Shown piece by piece: positions 9,089 through 20,134 of a stretch of DNA of 64,000 nucleotides. Where the stretch lies: positions 1 through 64,000 of the forward strand of contig NZ_MAVV01000002.1 in the NCBI RefSeq assembly GCF_001707915.1, given 5' to 3'. The DNA comes from Thermodesulfovibrio sp. N1 (GTDB taxonomy: Bacteria; Nitrospirota; Thermodesulfovibrionia; Thermodesulfovibrionales; Thermodesulfovibrionaceae). The position numbers and the translations under genes were made by a program. Within the stretch, counting starts at the first letter, position 1. Every line of letters starts with the position of its first letter. The notes under the pieces are model-generated. The model was not told the origin of the DNA. It made no database searches and was given only the letters and a program-made list of their open reading frames with translations.

Positions 9089-9150
9089 CCTGTCCTGAAG
9101 GACAGTTTAAAGCCATGAAGGCATAAAAGAAGCTTTCATGGTTTTTTATT
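9089..9150 (+). terminator. Double hairpin (terminator or attenuator, copy A)
   Basis: CTGTCC-TGAA-GGACAG (6 bp) is followed by a longer hairpin pairing AAGCCATGAA with TTTCATGGTT, then a T-run. It lies after the hypothetical gene and immediately before tonB. The second hairpin closely resembles the element at 18089-18152, with a compensating base-pair change, so it may be more than a simple terminator. Confidence 0.65.
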
Positions 9151-9153
9151 TTG

Positions 9154-9817
9154 ATGATTGTTGCAAGTAAAAATAAATTAACAAAATTTTTATTGTTATC
9201 ATTGATGTTTCACTTTTTTATTTTTCTTGCCTGCTCAAGCTTTGCTTTTTTTAACAAAGCAAAATCAGGAATTTGAAGTATTCATTTTTAATGATTCTGT
9301 TTCTTCAAAGGATTTCCATAAAATAGAAAAGAAACATAAATTTAAAAATACAGAGAGGCAATCAAAAATTTCTTTAAAAAATGAAAAAGAAATATCTGTT
9401 TTAAAGAGTGATATTAAAGAAACAAAATTAGAACAGTCTGTTGAAATCAATTTTTCCTCAGATTCATCTGCATCTTCTTCCATTTTTCTTCAGGAAGGTT
9501 CAAAGGAGGGGAAGGGAGAAAAAATAATTGATACGGAGTTTGGTTCAACTTATGGACCCAAATTTATATATCGAGAAATTCCTCAATATCCTCAGATAGC
9601 AAGAAGGCTCGGAAAAGAAGGAAGGGTTGTATTAAGGCTTACTTTAAATGAAAGGGGAGATTTATTAAATATTGAAGTTTTAGAATCAGCTCCGTACGGA
9701 TTTACAGAATCTGCTCTGGAAGCAGTAAAAAAGTCAAAATTTGCACCTGCCCAAAGAGATGGCAAACCAATTGCTTGTAGAGCAATTCTTCCTATAAGAT
9801 TTGTTCTAAAAAATTAA
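9154..9817 (+). CDS. tonB: TonB-family protein with apparent frameshift in or near the membrane anchor
   Basis: The C-terminus (about 90 residues) is a TonB domain: REIPQYPQIARRLGKEGRVVLRLTLNERGDL, LESAPYGFTESALEAVKKSKFAPA, LPIRFVLKN. A hydrophobic anchor typical of TonB (FLLLSLMFHFFIFLA) is encoded from ATG 9154 in a different frame that runs to a stop soon after 9270. The TonB frame by itself would have to start with TTG at 9227 and lack an anchor. Dropping one T from the T7 run at 9246-9252 fuses the frames. TonB transmits proton-motive energy from ExbBD to outer-membrane receptors; no exbBD is in the window. No Shine-Dalgarno sequence precedes 9154. Confidence 0.7.
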
Positions 9818-9821
9818 TCAA

Positions 9822-9848
9822 TTGACTATTTCCTTAAAAATATATTAG
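9822..9848 (+). promoter_or_regulatory. Possible promoter for the radical SAM gene
   Basis: TTGACT at 9822-9827 and TATTAG at 9843-9848 (15-bp spacer, short). The -10-like box ends 8 nt before the ATG at 9857, and no Shine-Dalgarno sequence is present. Confidence 0.35.
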
Positions 9849-9856
9849 AAAAAACT

Positions 9857-10795
9857 ATGACAAAGCGTTATTACTCTTTCGGTGAATATCTAAAAGAAAT
9901 ATTTGGCAAAAAGGTCTACAAAGTGAATGTGGATGCGGGATTTACATGCCCAAATAGAGACGGAACCTTGGGCTATGGTGGATGCATTTATTGTAATAAT
10001 TCCTCTTTCAGACCTCCAAGCTGTGCTCCAGAAATTTCTTTAACTGAACAAATTTCAAGGGGTATAGACCATGTAAAGAAAAAATATAAAGCTAAAGCTT
10101 TTCTTGTTTATTTTCAACCCTATACAAACACCTACGCACCGGTTGAAAAACTTGAAAGACTTTACAGAGAAGCTCTTTCTTTTCCAGAAGTTATAGGACT
10201 TGCCATTGGAACAAGACCTGACTGTGTTGATGAAGAAAAACTTCATTTACTCAAAGAACTTTCAAAAACTCATTTAATAATTATTGAATACGGATTACAG
10301 TCAATTTACGATAAATCTCTTAAATTCATTCGAAGAGGACATGATTATCAAAGATTTCTTAAAGCAGTCTATGATACTTATGAAAAGGATATTCTTGTAG
10401 GAGCTCATATAATTGTAGGACTTCCAACTGAAACAAAAGAAGAATCCCTAAAGATGGCAGATGAGATAAATCGTCATCCAATTAAATTTCTAAAAATTCA
10501 TCAACTTCAGATTGTAAAAGATACTCCTCTTGCAAAAATTTATGAGAGAGAACCTTTCAAAGTTTTCGATTACGAGGAATATCTTGATTTCGTTGTTGAT
10601 TTTCTTGAAAGAATCCGTCCAGACATTGTAATTCAAAGACTTTTTGCAACCTCTCCCGATGAAATTCTAATCGCACCAAAATGGAGCAGAACAAAACAGC
10701 AGATTTTAAATGATATAGAAAAAAAGCTTGAGGAAAGAAATGCTCGCCAGGGTTCAAAGTGCGCATCTGTTAGGGATAGAGCCTTATTGGGTTGA
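9857..10795 (+). CDS. TIGR01212-family radical SAM protein (YhcC-like)
   Basis: This 312-residue protein has the atypical cluster motif FTCPNRDGTLGYGGCIYCNNSSF (Cys near 29, 41, 44) that marks the YhcC/TIGR01212 radical SAM group. Downstream it has GLAIGTRPDCV and GAHIIVGLPTETKEE, as in the HemN-like half of the superfamily. The reaction is not known. The last 56 bp overlap the start of comM. The start is an ATG with no ribosome-binding site and a -10-like box 8 nt upstream. Confidence 0.85.
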   Translation: MTKRYYSFGEYLKEIFGKKVYKVNVDAGFTCPNRDGTLGYGGCIYCNNSSFRPPSCAPEISLTEQISRGIDHVKKKYKAKAFLVYFQPYTNTYAPVEKLERLYREALSFPEVIGLAIGTRPDCVDEEKLHLLKELSKTHLIIIEYGLQSIYDKSLKFIRRGHDYQRFLKAVYDTYEKDILVGAHIIVGLPTETKEESLKMADEINRHPIKFLKIHQLQIVKDTPLAKIYEREPFKVFDYEEYLDFVVDFLERIRPDIVIQRLFATSPDEILIAPKWSRTKQQILNDIEKKLEERNARQGSKCASVRDRALLG

Positions 10796-12269
10796 AGTAG
10801 AAGTTGATATTGCTCAAAAGGGGCTTCCTTATTTTAGTATTGTCGGACTTCCTGATACTACTGTAAAGGAATCACGTGACAGAATTAAAGCTGCTTTTAA
10901 AAATACAGGATTCCCCTTCCCTATAAAACAGATTACCGTAAATCTTGCTCCAGCTGATTTAAAAAAAGAAGGCTCCTCCTTTGACCTTCCAATTGCAATA
11001 GGAATTCTTTCAGCAGAAGGACATATTCCAAATAAAATATTAAAAGATTATTTACTTGTTGGAGAACTCTCTTTAGAGGGAAAATTAAGACCTGTCAAAG
11101 GTGTTCTCTGTATTGCATCAAAACTTGTTGAATCGGGTATAAAGAAATTAATTATTCCAAAAGAAAATGCTTCTGAAGCATCTGTTGTAAAAGATATAGA
11201 AGTTTACGCTTTAAATGATTTAGTAGAAGTTGTAGAATTTTTAAAAGGAGAAAAGACTATAGAACCTTTTAAAAGAGAGATAGAGCTTTCTGATTCAGAT
11301 TTTTACGAAGATCTTGCTGATGTTAAAGGACAGTTTTATGCAAAGAGAGCTCTTGAAATAGCAGCTTCAGGTGGACATAACATTTTATTTGTTGGACCTC
11401 CTGGAAGTGGAAAAAGTATGCTTGCTCGAAGATTACCTGGAATACTGCCTCCGATGACGCTTCAAGAAGCCATTGAGACAACCAAGATTCATTCTGTGGC
11501 AGGACTTCTTTATGAAGGAGTTGGTTTAGTTCTAAAAAGGCCTTTCAGATCTCCCCATCATTCAGCTAGTGACATAGCTTTAATAGGCGGTGGACAGATT
11601 CCAAAGCCAGGAGAAGTCTCTTTAGCCCATAATGGAGTACTTTTCCTTGATGAACTTCCTGAGTTTAAGAGAAATGTTTTGGAGGTTTTAAGACAACCCC
11701 TTGAAGATGGCTATGTTACAGTTGCTCGTAGTTATGCTACTGTGCAGTTTCCAGCAAGATTTTTGCTTGTAGCAGCAATGAATCCATGCCCCTGTGGTCA
11801 TTACGGAGACACTCTAAAACCTTGCACCTGCACTCCAAACATGATTATGCGATATCGTTCAAAGGTTTCAGGACCTCTTCTTGATAGAATCGATATTCAT
11901 ATTGAAGTGCCAAGAGTAAATTACGATGATTTAAGAGATGACTCTCCTTCTGAATCTTCAAAAAGCATTTGTGAAAGAGTGATTAAGGCAAGACAGATTC
12001 AGCTTAAAAGATTTCAAGAGGAAGGAATTTTTTCAAATGCACATATGAAAACAAAGCATCTTAAAAAGTTTTGCAAACTTGATGAAGACTCTCACAGTCT
12101 TCTTAAAAATGCAATGGAAAAATTGGGGTTAAGTGCAAGGGCTCATTCAAAGATCATAAAGGTGGCAAGAACAATAGCTGACCTTGAAGGCTCTGAAAAT
12201 ATAAAATACCATCATATTGCAGAAGCAATTCAATATCGCAGCTTTGAAAGACAAATTTTTAATACTTAA
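10740..12269 (+). CDS. comM: ComM/YifB AAA+ ATPase (Mg-chelatase-like)
   Basis: This 509-residue protein starts MLARVQSAHLLGIEPYWVEV, the standard ComM N-terminus. The ATG is preceded by GAGG six bases upstream; a TTG four codons earlier is in frame but less likely. It has Walker A GPPGSGKS at about 219-226, LFLDELPEF as Walker B, and the zinc-like segment CPCGHYGDTLKPCTC. ComM is a hexameric helicase that aids branch migration when transformed DNA recombines. A comEC gene elsewhere in the window fits a DNA-uptake capacity. The gene overlaps the radical SAM gene by 56 bp and converges on trpB2. Confidence 0.92.
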   Translation: MLARVQSAHLLGIEPYWVEVEVDIAQKGLPYFSIVGLPDTTVKESRDRIKAAFKNTGFPFPIKQITVNLAPADLKKEGSSFDLPIAIGILSAEGHIPNKILKDYLLVGELSLEGKLRPVKGVLCIASKLVESGIKKLIIPKENASEASVVKDIEVYALNDLVEVVEFLKGEKTIEPFKREIELSDSDFYEDLADVKGQFYAKRALEIAASGGHNILFVGPPGSGKSMLARRLPGILPPMTLQEAIETTKIHSVAGLLYEGVGLVLKRPFRSPHHSASDIALIGGGQIPKPGEVSLAHNGVLFLDELPEFKRNVLEVLRQPLEDGYVTVARSYATVQFPARFLLVAAMNPCPCGHYGDTLKPCTCTPNMIMRYRSKVSGPLLDRIDIHIEVPRVNYDDLRDDSPSESSKSICERVIKARQIQLKRFQEEGIFSNAHMKTKHLKKFCKLDEDSHSLLKNAMEKLGLSARAHSKIIKVARTIADLEGSENIKYHHIAEAIQYRSFERQIFNT

Positions 12270-12280
12270 GCTTTTTTCTT

Positions 12281-13633
12281 TTAAAGTTTAATCTCTGGTA
12301 ATTTGCACAATGATTCCTTTATTTTTTCATCGGGATATTCAAAATCAATAAGTTTCCCCGATAAATAAGCCTCATAGGATGGCAAATCAAGGAACCCTAT
12401 CCCGCTAAGATTAAAAAGTATAACCTTTTCCTTACCTTCTTCTTTTGCTTTTAATGCCTCATCTATGGCTATTTTTATGGCATGGGCACTTTCAGGTGCA
12501 GGAATTATGCCTTCTGTTCTTGCAAATAGTATGGCAGACTCAAAAACCGCAGTCTGTCCAACTGCCTGTGCCTCTATTAAACCATCATGATAAAGCTGGC
12601 TGACTAAAGGAGAATCACCATGATATCTAAGCCCTCCTGCATGAATTCCTGGAGGAACAAAATCATGACCAAGAGTATACATCATAAGAAGTGGAGTAAG
12701 TCCTGCAGTGTCTCCATAATCATATCTGAATTCTCCTTTTGTAAGGGTTGGACATGAGGATGGTTCAACAGCTATTACTCTTAAATCTCTTCCATGAATT
12801 TTATCATAAATAAATGGAAAGCTAATGCCTCCAAGATTACTTCCTCCACCACAGCAACCTATAACAATATCTGGATAATCTCCTATTATTTCAAATTGTT
12901 TTTTGCATTCAAGCCCAATTATTGTTTGATGAAGTAAAACATGATTAAGCACTGAACCAAGAGCATAGTTTGTATCAGGATGAGTTGCTGCATCTTCCAC
13001 TGCCTCTGAAATTGCTATCCCTAAGGTGCCAGGGTGATCGGGTTCCTCAGAAAGAATTTTTCTGCCTGCTTCAGTTTTATCAGATGGTGATGGATAAACC
13101 TTTGCTCCCCATGTCTCCATCATTATTCTTCTATAAGGTTTTTGTTCATAGCTAACCCTTACCATATAAACTGTAATTTCTATTCCCATTAATGCACCTG
13201 CTAAGGACAATGCAGACCCCCATTGTCCTGCACCTGTTTCTGTTGCAATTCTTTTTATTCCTTCTTGTTTGTTGTAATATGCCTGTGGTATTGATGTGTT
13301 TGTTTTATGGCTTCCAGCAGGCCCAAATCCTTCATGTTTGAAATAAATCTTTGCAGGTGTTTTTAAAGCCTTTTCCAATCCAAAAGCTCTAAAAAGAGGT
13401 GTTGGTCTAAAACTTGCATAAATATCTAAAACTTCCTCCGGAATAGAAATCCATCTTTCAGTGCTTACTTCTTGTTCGATTAGAGACATTGGAAATATTA
13501 CTTTTAAATCATCTGGTGAAACAGGTTTTTGCGTTTTAGGATTAAGTGGCAGTGGAGGTAGATTTGGCATATCTGCCTGTATGTTATACCAATGTTTTGG
13601 CAAATCTTTTTCTGATAAAACAATTTTCCGCAT
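12281..13633 (-). CDS. trpB: Tryptophan synthase beta-like, TrpB2 type
   Basis: This PLP enzyme joins indole and serine to make tryptophan. The PLP lysine lies in [11 protein letters not shown] (Lys110 from my start), and the phosphate-binding loop is [11 protein letters not shown]. The long N-terminal extension ([21 protein letters not shown]) and overall size of 450 residues identify the TrpB2 subgroup rather than TrpB1. I use ATG 13633 because GGAGG directly precedes it; the ATG at 13645 lies upstream of that site. No trpA or other trp gene is adjacent, which is common for TrpB2. Confidence 0.93.
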   Translation of the reverse strand: MRKIVLSEKDLPKHWYNIQADMPNLPPLPLNPKTQKPVSPDDLKVIFPMSLIEQEVSTERWISIPEEVLDIYASFRPTPLFRAFGLEKALKTPAKIYFKHEGFGPAGSHKTNTSIPQAYYNKQEGIKRIATETGAGQWGSALSLAGALMGIEITVYMVRVSYEQKPYRRIMMETWGAKVYPSPSDKTEAGRKILSEEPDHPGTLGIAISEAVEDAATHPDTNYALGSVLNHVLLHQTIIGLECKKQFEIIGDYPDIVIGCCGGGSNLGGISFPFIYDKIHGRDLRVIAVEPSSCPTLTKGEFRYDYGDTAGLTPLLMMYTLGHDFVPPGIHAGGLRYHGDSPLVSQLYHDGLIEAQAVGQTAVFESAILFARTEGIIPAPESAHAIKIAIDEALKAKEEGKEKVILFNLSGIGFLDLPSYEAYLSGKLIDFEYPDEKIKESLCKLPEIKL

Positions 13634-13777
13634 TTTCGCCTCCATTAGAGATATAGTTTTTTATTATGAAATAAGTTGTAAATTTTTTCAATAACTTTTT
13701 TATCCTTAGAAATCAAAGCTTGTTGATTTTGATATCATTAGCTTTTTATAAAATCATTGAAAGTTTTAGTTATTAGG

Positions 13778-13812
13778 AATTATTGACAAAATAGGAATAA
13801 TTACTATATCAT
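13778..13812 (+). promoter_or_regulatory. Promoter with overlapping operator-like repeat, Fur/PerR gene
   Basis: TTGACA at 13783-13788 is followed by TATCAT at 13807-13812 (18-bp spacer; TATATC at 13805 gives 16). The -10 ends 7 nt before the ATG, and there is no Shine-Dalgarno sequence, so the mRNA would start at or near the ATG. An inverted repeat AATTATT (13778-13784) / AATAATT (13796-13802) spans the promoter and is a candidate autoregulatory site. Confidence 0.55.
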
Positions 13813-13819
13813 ATTAATT

Positions 13820-14263
13820 ATGAAAAAACAAAAAATGAGTACATTATTGACCAATTTTTATAACATTTGCGAAAAAAATAAAATAAAAATTACTCCTCAA
13901 AGAATCGAAATATTTAAGGAACTTATAAAAAACAATGACCATCCTTCTGTTACAAAAATTTATCAAAGAGTAAAGAAAAAGTATCCAAATATATCCTTCG
14001 ATACAGTTAATAGAACATTACAAAAATTTGTTGAGATTGGTATTGCAAGGGTTGTTGAAGATTTTGAAGACCTTAGAAGATATGATGGATTGATTGAAAA
14101 TCATCATCATTTTCATTGCATTAAATGTCATAGAATCATTGATATTTATGATGAAAAATTTAAAGAAGTTGAAATCCCAAAGACACTAAGGGATAGATTT
14201 AATATCTTAGAATCAAAAATTGTTTTTACAGGATTATGTGAAAAATGTAAGCCTGATGAATAG
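13820..14263 (+). CDS. Fur-family metal/peroxide regulator (PerR-like by context)
   Basis: This 147-residue protein has a winged-helix N-terminus (ITPQRIEIFKELIKNNDHPSVTKIYQRVKKKYPNISFDTVNRTL) and a metal-binding C-terminus: HHHFHCIKCHRIIDI carries the His and first CxxC, and GLCEKCKPDE the second CxxC. This is the standard Fur fold of 130-150 residues. It sits 58 bp upstream of katG on the same strand, the usual setting for a PerR-type peroxide sensor. Sequence alone does not separate PerR from Fur. The start lacks a Shine-Dalgarno sequence and lies 7 nt after a -10 box. Confidence 0.88.
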   Translation: MKKQKMSTLLTNFYNICEKNKIKITPQRIEIFKELIKNNDHPSVTKIYQRVKKKYPNISFDTVNRTLQKFVEIGIARVVEDFEDLRRYDGLIENHHHFHCIKCHRIIDIYDEKFKEVEIPKTLRDRFNILESKIVFTGLCEKCKPDE

Positions 14264-14275
14264 TTTTATTTGTAT

Positions 14276-14289
14276 TACCCTTAAGGGTA
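14276..14289 (+). promoter_or_regulatory. Perfect palindrome between the Fur-family gene and katG
   Basis: TACCCTTAAGGGTA is a perfect 14-bp palindrome 33 bp upstream of katG. With no real loop and no T-run directly after, an operator or a weak intercistronic hairpin fits better than a terminator. Confidence 0.4.
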
Positions 14290-14318
14290 TTGTTTTAAAA
14301 ATTTTTCGTAGGAGGTAA

Positions 14319-16505
<2,187 letters not shown>

Positions 16506-16513
16506 AATTTATC

Positions 16514-16544
16514 TTCAGTGGCTGGTATAATGCCAGCCACTGAA
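16514..16544 (+). terminator. Terminator hairpin after katG
   Basis: A perfect 12-bp stem TTCAGTGGCTGG/CCAGCCACTGAA with a 7-nt loop, ending 39 bp after the katG stop. Only a short AT-rich tail follows, without a long T-run. Confidence 0.75.
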
Positions 16545-16590
16545 TTATATATCTACTCAAATTAATCTTAAGGAAAACTTAATTAATTTT

Positions 16591-16599
16591 TGATATAAT
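16591..16599 (+). promoter_or_regulatory. Extended -10 promoter for the B12 radical SAM gene
   Basis: TGATATAAT gives a TGN-TATAAT extended -10 box (TATAAT at 16594-16599) with no good -35. It would give a leader of about 40 nt. Confidence 0.45.
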
Positions 16600-16642
16600 T
16601 TAAAAAAATTAGAGAAATTTTTAGAAGAGGTTAGTCTTAAAT

Positions 16643-18034
16643 ATGTTAATTAATAGAATTTCCATGATTGAAGCGGGTTCAATATGGCCACACTTATATA
16701 AAAAATTTCCTATTCCCAGATTAGGTGTAGTTCTTCTTGGCACTATACTTAAAAATCACGGCTTTGATGTAAAAATTTTTGTTGAAGACATATCTGAAAT
16801 AAATTGGTCATTTGTGGAATCTTCTGACCTTGTAGGTATTTCAACTATAACTTCTACTGCTCCAAGAGCCTATGCTCTTGCAGATTTAATTAGAAAAAAG
16901 GGTATTCCTGTTATAATGGGTGGAATTCATCCTACTTTTATGCCTGAAGAGGCTCTCCAACATGCTGACTATGTTGTCAGAGGCGAAGCAGACCTTACTT
17001 TTATATCTTTGATAAATTATCTAAGAAAAGGATCTCCCAATATTAATGACATAAAAGGGATTAGTTTTAAGGATTCTTTAGGAAAAATATATCATAACCC
17101 TATACCTGACCTGATCGACAACCTTGATATTCTACCTTCTCCTGATTTTTCTTTATTAAAAGGTTTTAGATCCAATAATATATATCCAATTTCAACATCA
17201 AGAGGATGTCCATTTGATTGTAAATTCTGCTCTGTAATACAAATGTTTGGAAGAAGATACAGATTTAGATCAGTAGAAAAGACTTTGATAGATATAAAAA
17301 TGGCAATTAAATCATCTAATGGCATTATATTTTTTGTAGATGACAATTTTTCAGCTCATAAAGGAAGGACAAAAGATATACTTAAGGGAATGATTGAGGA
17401 AAAGATAAAAGCAAGATGGTCTGCTCAGGTAAGGATTGATGTAGCCAAGGATGAAGAATTACTAAGGCTTATGGCAGAATCAGGATGTAGTACTCTTTAT
17501 GTAGGTTTTGAATCTATAAATCCACAAACACTAAAATACTACAACAAAAAGCAAGATTTAAATGATATTGTTAATTCTATAAAAAATATAAAGAGTGCTG
17601 GTATCCATATTCATGGAATGTTTGTTCTTGGTGCTGATACAGATGATATTGAAACAATAAAAAGGACTGCTGATTTCGCTATTACTAACGGAATAGATAC
17701 AGTTCAATTTATGATACTAACTCCTTTACCAGGAACACCATTCTTTTTTGAGATGCAAGATTCTGGTAGATTAATACACATGGATTGGAGTAGATATGAT
17801 GGACATCATGTTGTATTTAAACCCAAGATGAATATAGAGATGTTGCAAATTGAAACAATCCAAGCAATGAAAAAATTCTATTCATGGAAATATATTATAA
17901 AAAATTTTGTTAATTTAAATTTTTATTATGCATTAATAGGACTTTACGGAAAAATACTGATTAACAAGACTTTAAAAAACATCGGGGAATATTTAGAATC
18001 CATTCATTCTCTATCCTTTGAAAAAACTGTCTAA
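16643..18034 (+). CDS. Cobalamin-binding radical SAM protein
   Basis: This 463-residue protein has a B12-binding fold at 1-150 (RLGVVLLGTILKNHGFDVKIF; VGISTITSTAPRAYALAD; GGIHPTFMPEEAL). The radical SAM cluster is CPFDCKFC at 189-196, and the body continues with IIFFVDDNFSAHKGRTKDIL and GCSTLYVGFESINPQTLKYYNKKQ. Relatives act as B12-dependent methylases or cyclases (BchE-, hopanoid- or lipid-modifying groups). The substrate cannot be read from sequence. The B12 domain lacks an obvious DxHxxG motif, as in several members of this class. It appears to be transcribed alone, ending at the hairpin element at 18089. Confidence 0.85.
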   Translation: MLINRISMIEAGSIWPHLYKKFPIPRLGVVLLGTILKNHGFDVKIFVEDISEINWSFVESSDLVGISTITSTAPRAYALADLIRKKGIPVIMGGIHPTFMPEEALQHADYVVRGEADLTFISLINYLRKGSPNINDIKGISFKDSLGKIYHNPIPDLIDNLDILPSPDFSLLKGFRSNNIYPISTSRGCPFDCKFCSVIQMFGRRYRFRSVEKTLIDIKMAIKSSNGIIFFVDDNFSAHKGRTKDILKGMIEEKIKARWSAQVRIDVAKDEELLRLMAESGCSTLYVGFESINPQTLKYYNKKQDLNDIVNSIKNIKSAGIHIHGMFVLGADTDDIETIKRTADFAITNGIDTVQFMILTPLPGTPFFFEMQDSGRLIHMDWSRYDGHHVVFKPKMNIEMLQIETIQAMKKFYSWKYIIKNFVNLNFYYALIGLYGKILINKTLKNIGEYLESIHSLSFEKTV

Positions 18035-18088
18035 AAAAAATATAAAATTTCATATTGAATTTTTAGTGATCTGTATGATAGAATTTTT

Positions 18089-18152
18089 TCAAGCCACGAA
18101 GGCTTGAAATAGCTCAGAAGAGCTGAATTTTTAAGCTTTCGTGGCTTTTTTA
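18089..18152 (+). promoter_or_regulatory. Branched hairpin with T-run (terminator/attenuator, copy B) before the nickel operon
   Basis: A 15-bp outer stem (AAGCCACGAAGGCTT with AAGCTTTCGTGGCTT, one G-U pair) encloses a 5-bp hairpin AGCTC-AGAA-GAGCT, followed by a run of Ts. The 5' strand can instead fold on itself as AAGCC-ACGAA-GGCTT, which would break the outer stem. This is a plausible switch. It ends about 25 nt before the porin ATG and shares its core with the element at 9109-9147. Confidence 0.6.
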
Positions 18153-18177
18153 TTTTAAAATTTTTTGGAGGTGTTTG

Positions 18178-19284
18178 ATGAAAAAAGCTTTAATTTTATT
18201 GGTTTTTTTAATTTTTCCGAAGTCAGTTTTTTCTGCTGATGTGACCGATTGGCTTTCAGTATCAGGTTCAGCAACTGGAGTTTATCAATGGCTTAACAAA
18301 ACTCAAGGTGATATTGAAAACAAAGACAGAGGTTCTACAGTTATTGATTTTAATGTATCAATCAAACCGATTGAAAATAGTGAAATTTTTTTAAGGGCAA
18401 GTTTTGCAAAGGGAAGTGGTCTTAAAGATATTAATCCTTTTATACTTTCACCAAATGCTGATGATTTATTCAGTGACTTAAAAAACATCAATGGTCATCC
18501 AAGGGATCATCTACTTGAACTATGGTATTCTCACAAGTTTCCAATTGAAAAAGAAATCTTTCTTAAATTTACAGCAGGAATAATTGATTCAACAGCTTTT
18601 ATTGATGACAATATTTATGCAAATGATGAGTTAGGACAGTTTATGAATGAAGCTTTTGTTAACAATCCCCTTGCAAATTTACCAAGTTATGATGCTGGAG
18701 TATCAGTAGAGTTTGAGTGGGATAAAATTCATCTTAGATTAGTAGGGATGCGTTCAAAGAATGATTATGAGAGGAGATTCAACTGGATTGGAGCACAAGT
18801 AGGATATAAACTTGAAACAACCTTAGGAGAGGGAAATTACAGACTTTATGCTTATACAACTAACAAGAGATTTAAAAACTGGGATTCAGATGGATACAAG
18901 AGTTTAAAAGGAATTGGGTTATCCTTTGACCAGCAACTTATAAAGGATACATTGGGAGCATTCTTCCGTGCAGGATTACAGGATGACTCAGCAGTGATTG
19001 ATTATAACAGAATGGTTTCCTTTGGATTTAATCTAAACGGAAGCATATGGGGAAGAAAAGATGATGAAATAGGGATTGGCTATGCTTATTTAAAGTCACC
19101 ACCAAAAAATGATGCTTTTTCAAGAAGTCAGATATTTGAGTCCTATTTGAAGTTTAAGCTTTTTAGCTACAAAGCAATATCCTCTGACATAACCCTTGAT
19201 TATCAATATATACAGGATAAAACTCCTCAAGAAGGTTCAATGGCAGGAAATATATATGGAATTAGATTTAGTCTGAATTTTTAA
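18178..19284 (+). CDS. OprB-like outer-membrane porin, first gene of the nickel-uptake operon
   Basis: This 368-residue protein has a signal peptide (MKKALILLVFLIFPKSVFSA, cleavage after about residue 20) and a beta-barrel pattern ending with aromatic Phe (RFSLNF). The segment FIDDNIYANDELGQFMNEAFVNNP is characteristic of the OprB carbohydrate-porin family. I take ATG 18178 because GGAGG ends six bases upstream. It heads the nik genes, so it is more likely a nickel or nickel-chelate channel than a sugar porin (inference). A remnant of a dispersed palindromic repeat lies in the gap before the next gene. Confidence 0.75.
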   Translation: MKKALILLVFLIFPKSVFSADVTDWLSVSGSATGVYQWLNKTQGDIENKDRGSTVIDFNVSIKPIENSEIFLRASFAKGSGLKDINPFILSPNADDLFSDLKNINGHPRDHLLELWYSHKFPIEKEIFLKFTAGIIDSTAFIDDNIYANDELGQFMNEAFVNNPLANLPSYDAGVSVEFEWDKIHLRLVGMRSKNDYERRFNWIGAQVGYKLETTLGEGNYRLYAYTTNKRFKNWDSDGYKSLKGIGLSFDQQLIKDTLGAFFRAGLQDDSAVIDYNRMVSFGFNLNGSIWGRKDDEIGIGYAYLKSPPKNDAFSRSQIFESYLKFKLFSYKAISSDITLDYQYIQDKTPQEGSMAGNIYGIRFSLNF

Positions 19285-19310
19285 TGGAGGATGGAGCCAT
19301 AGGAAAGAAA

Positions 19311-19343
19311 GAGATTCTTCGGCACTTTTTGCCTCAGAATGAC
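19311..19343. repeat. Half-copy of a dispersed palindromic repeat
   Basis: GAGATTCTTCGG ... CAGAATGAC pairs with itself and matches the arms of the larger copies at 22815-22916 and 61860-61930. It lies inside the nickel operon between the porin and NikK genes. Confidence 0.7.
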
Positions 19344-19363
19344 ATCAAAAAGGAGGTTTGATA

Positions 19364-20134
19364 ATGAAAGGATTTACAAAATTCTTAATTAGTATGGTTT
19401 TTGTATTGTTTCTTGCAACAACCGCTTTTGCTCATTTTGGAGTAATAATGCCTTCTGATGATATTATTGGTGAAAAGGATCAGAAAAAGATTACTTTAAA
19501 AGTTTATTTCATGCATCCCTTTGAGCAGGAATGGCTTAATATGGAAAAACCAAAGGCATTCAGTGTAATGATTGGTGATGAAAAAATCGATCTTTTATCT
19601 ACCCTTATAAATAAAAAAGTAAAAGGAAAAAATACATGGGAAACTCAGTTTACTATAAAACGTCCAGGGGATTATATCTTTTATCTTGAGCCTCAGCCTT
19701 ACTGGGAACCTGCAGAGGAAAAGTTCATAGCTCACTATCCAAAGGTTGTTGTTCAGGCTTTTGGAAAGGAGGAAGGTTGGGATAAAGAAATTGGACTTCC
19801 AATTGAAATAATTCCTCTTACAAGGCCCTATGGATTGTGGGTTGGAAATGTATTTCAGGGAATTGTTAAAATCAATGGAAAACCCTTGCCCTTTGCAGAA
19901 GTTGAAGTAGAGTATTTTAATGAAGGGGGTAAAGTTAAAGCACCAAAAGAGCCTTATATAACACAGGCTATAAAGGCTGATGCAAATGGTGTATTCACTT
20001 ATGCAATTCCTAAGGCTGGATGGTGGGGATTTGCAGCATTAACTGAAGCTTCATATAAAATCAAAAAAGACGGTAAAGAATATCCAGTTGAAATCGGTGG
20101 TATTATATGGGTTAAGGCAAGGGAGATGAAATAA
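19364..20134 (+). CDS. nikK: NikK-like periplasmic DUF4198 protein
   Basis: This 256-residue protein has a clear signal peptide ending TTAFA, so the mature protein would begin with His ([10 protein letters not shown]), a common metal-binding N-terminus. The DUF4198 body has beta-sheet repeats and the segment [28 protein letters not shown]. NikK proteins accompany NikM/L/Q/O nickel transporters and are thought to bind nickel in the periplasm. The start is ATG 19364 with AGGAGG eight bases before; the upstream TTG is weaker. The stop overlaps the NikM ATG by one base (TAATG). Confidence 0.82.
   Translation: MKGFTKFLISMVFVLFLATTAFAHFGVIMPSDDIIGEKDQKKITLKVYFMHPFEQEWLNMEKPKAFSVMIGDEKIDLLSTLINKKVKGKNTWETQFTIKRPGDYIFYLEPQPYWEPAEEKFIAHYPKVVVQAFGKEEGWDKEIGLPIEIIPLTRPYGLWVGNVFQGIVKINGKPLPFAEVEVEYFNEGGKVKAPKEPYITQAIKADANGVFTYAIPKAGWWGFAALTEASYKIKKDGKEYPVEIGGIIWVKAREMK

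Noticed and set aside
9109-9150. Cobalamin or c-di-GMP riboswitch reading of the GCCAYGAAGGC hairpins
   Set aside because: The elements are too short and lack the conserved cores of those classes (B12 box, GEMM tetraloop/receptor). Kept only as an unassigned attenuator-like motif.
12262-12300. Terminator between the converging comM and trpB2 genes
   Set aside because: Only weak, imperfect pairing around AAAG/CTTT is visible and no stable stem could be drawn.
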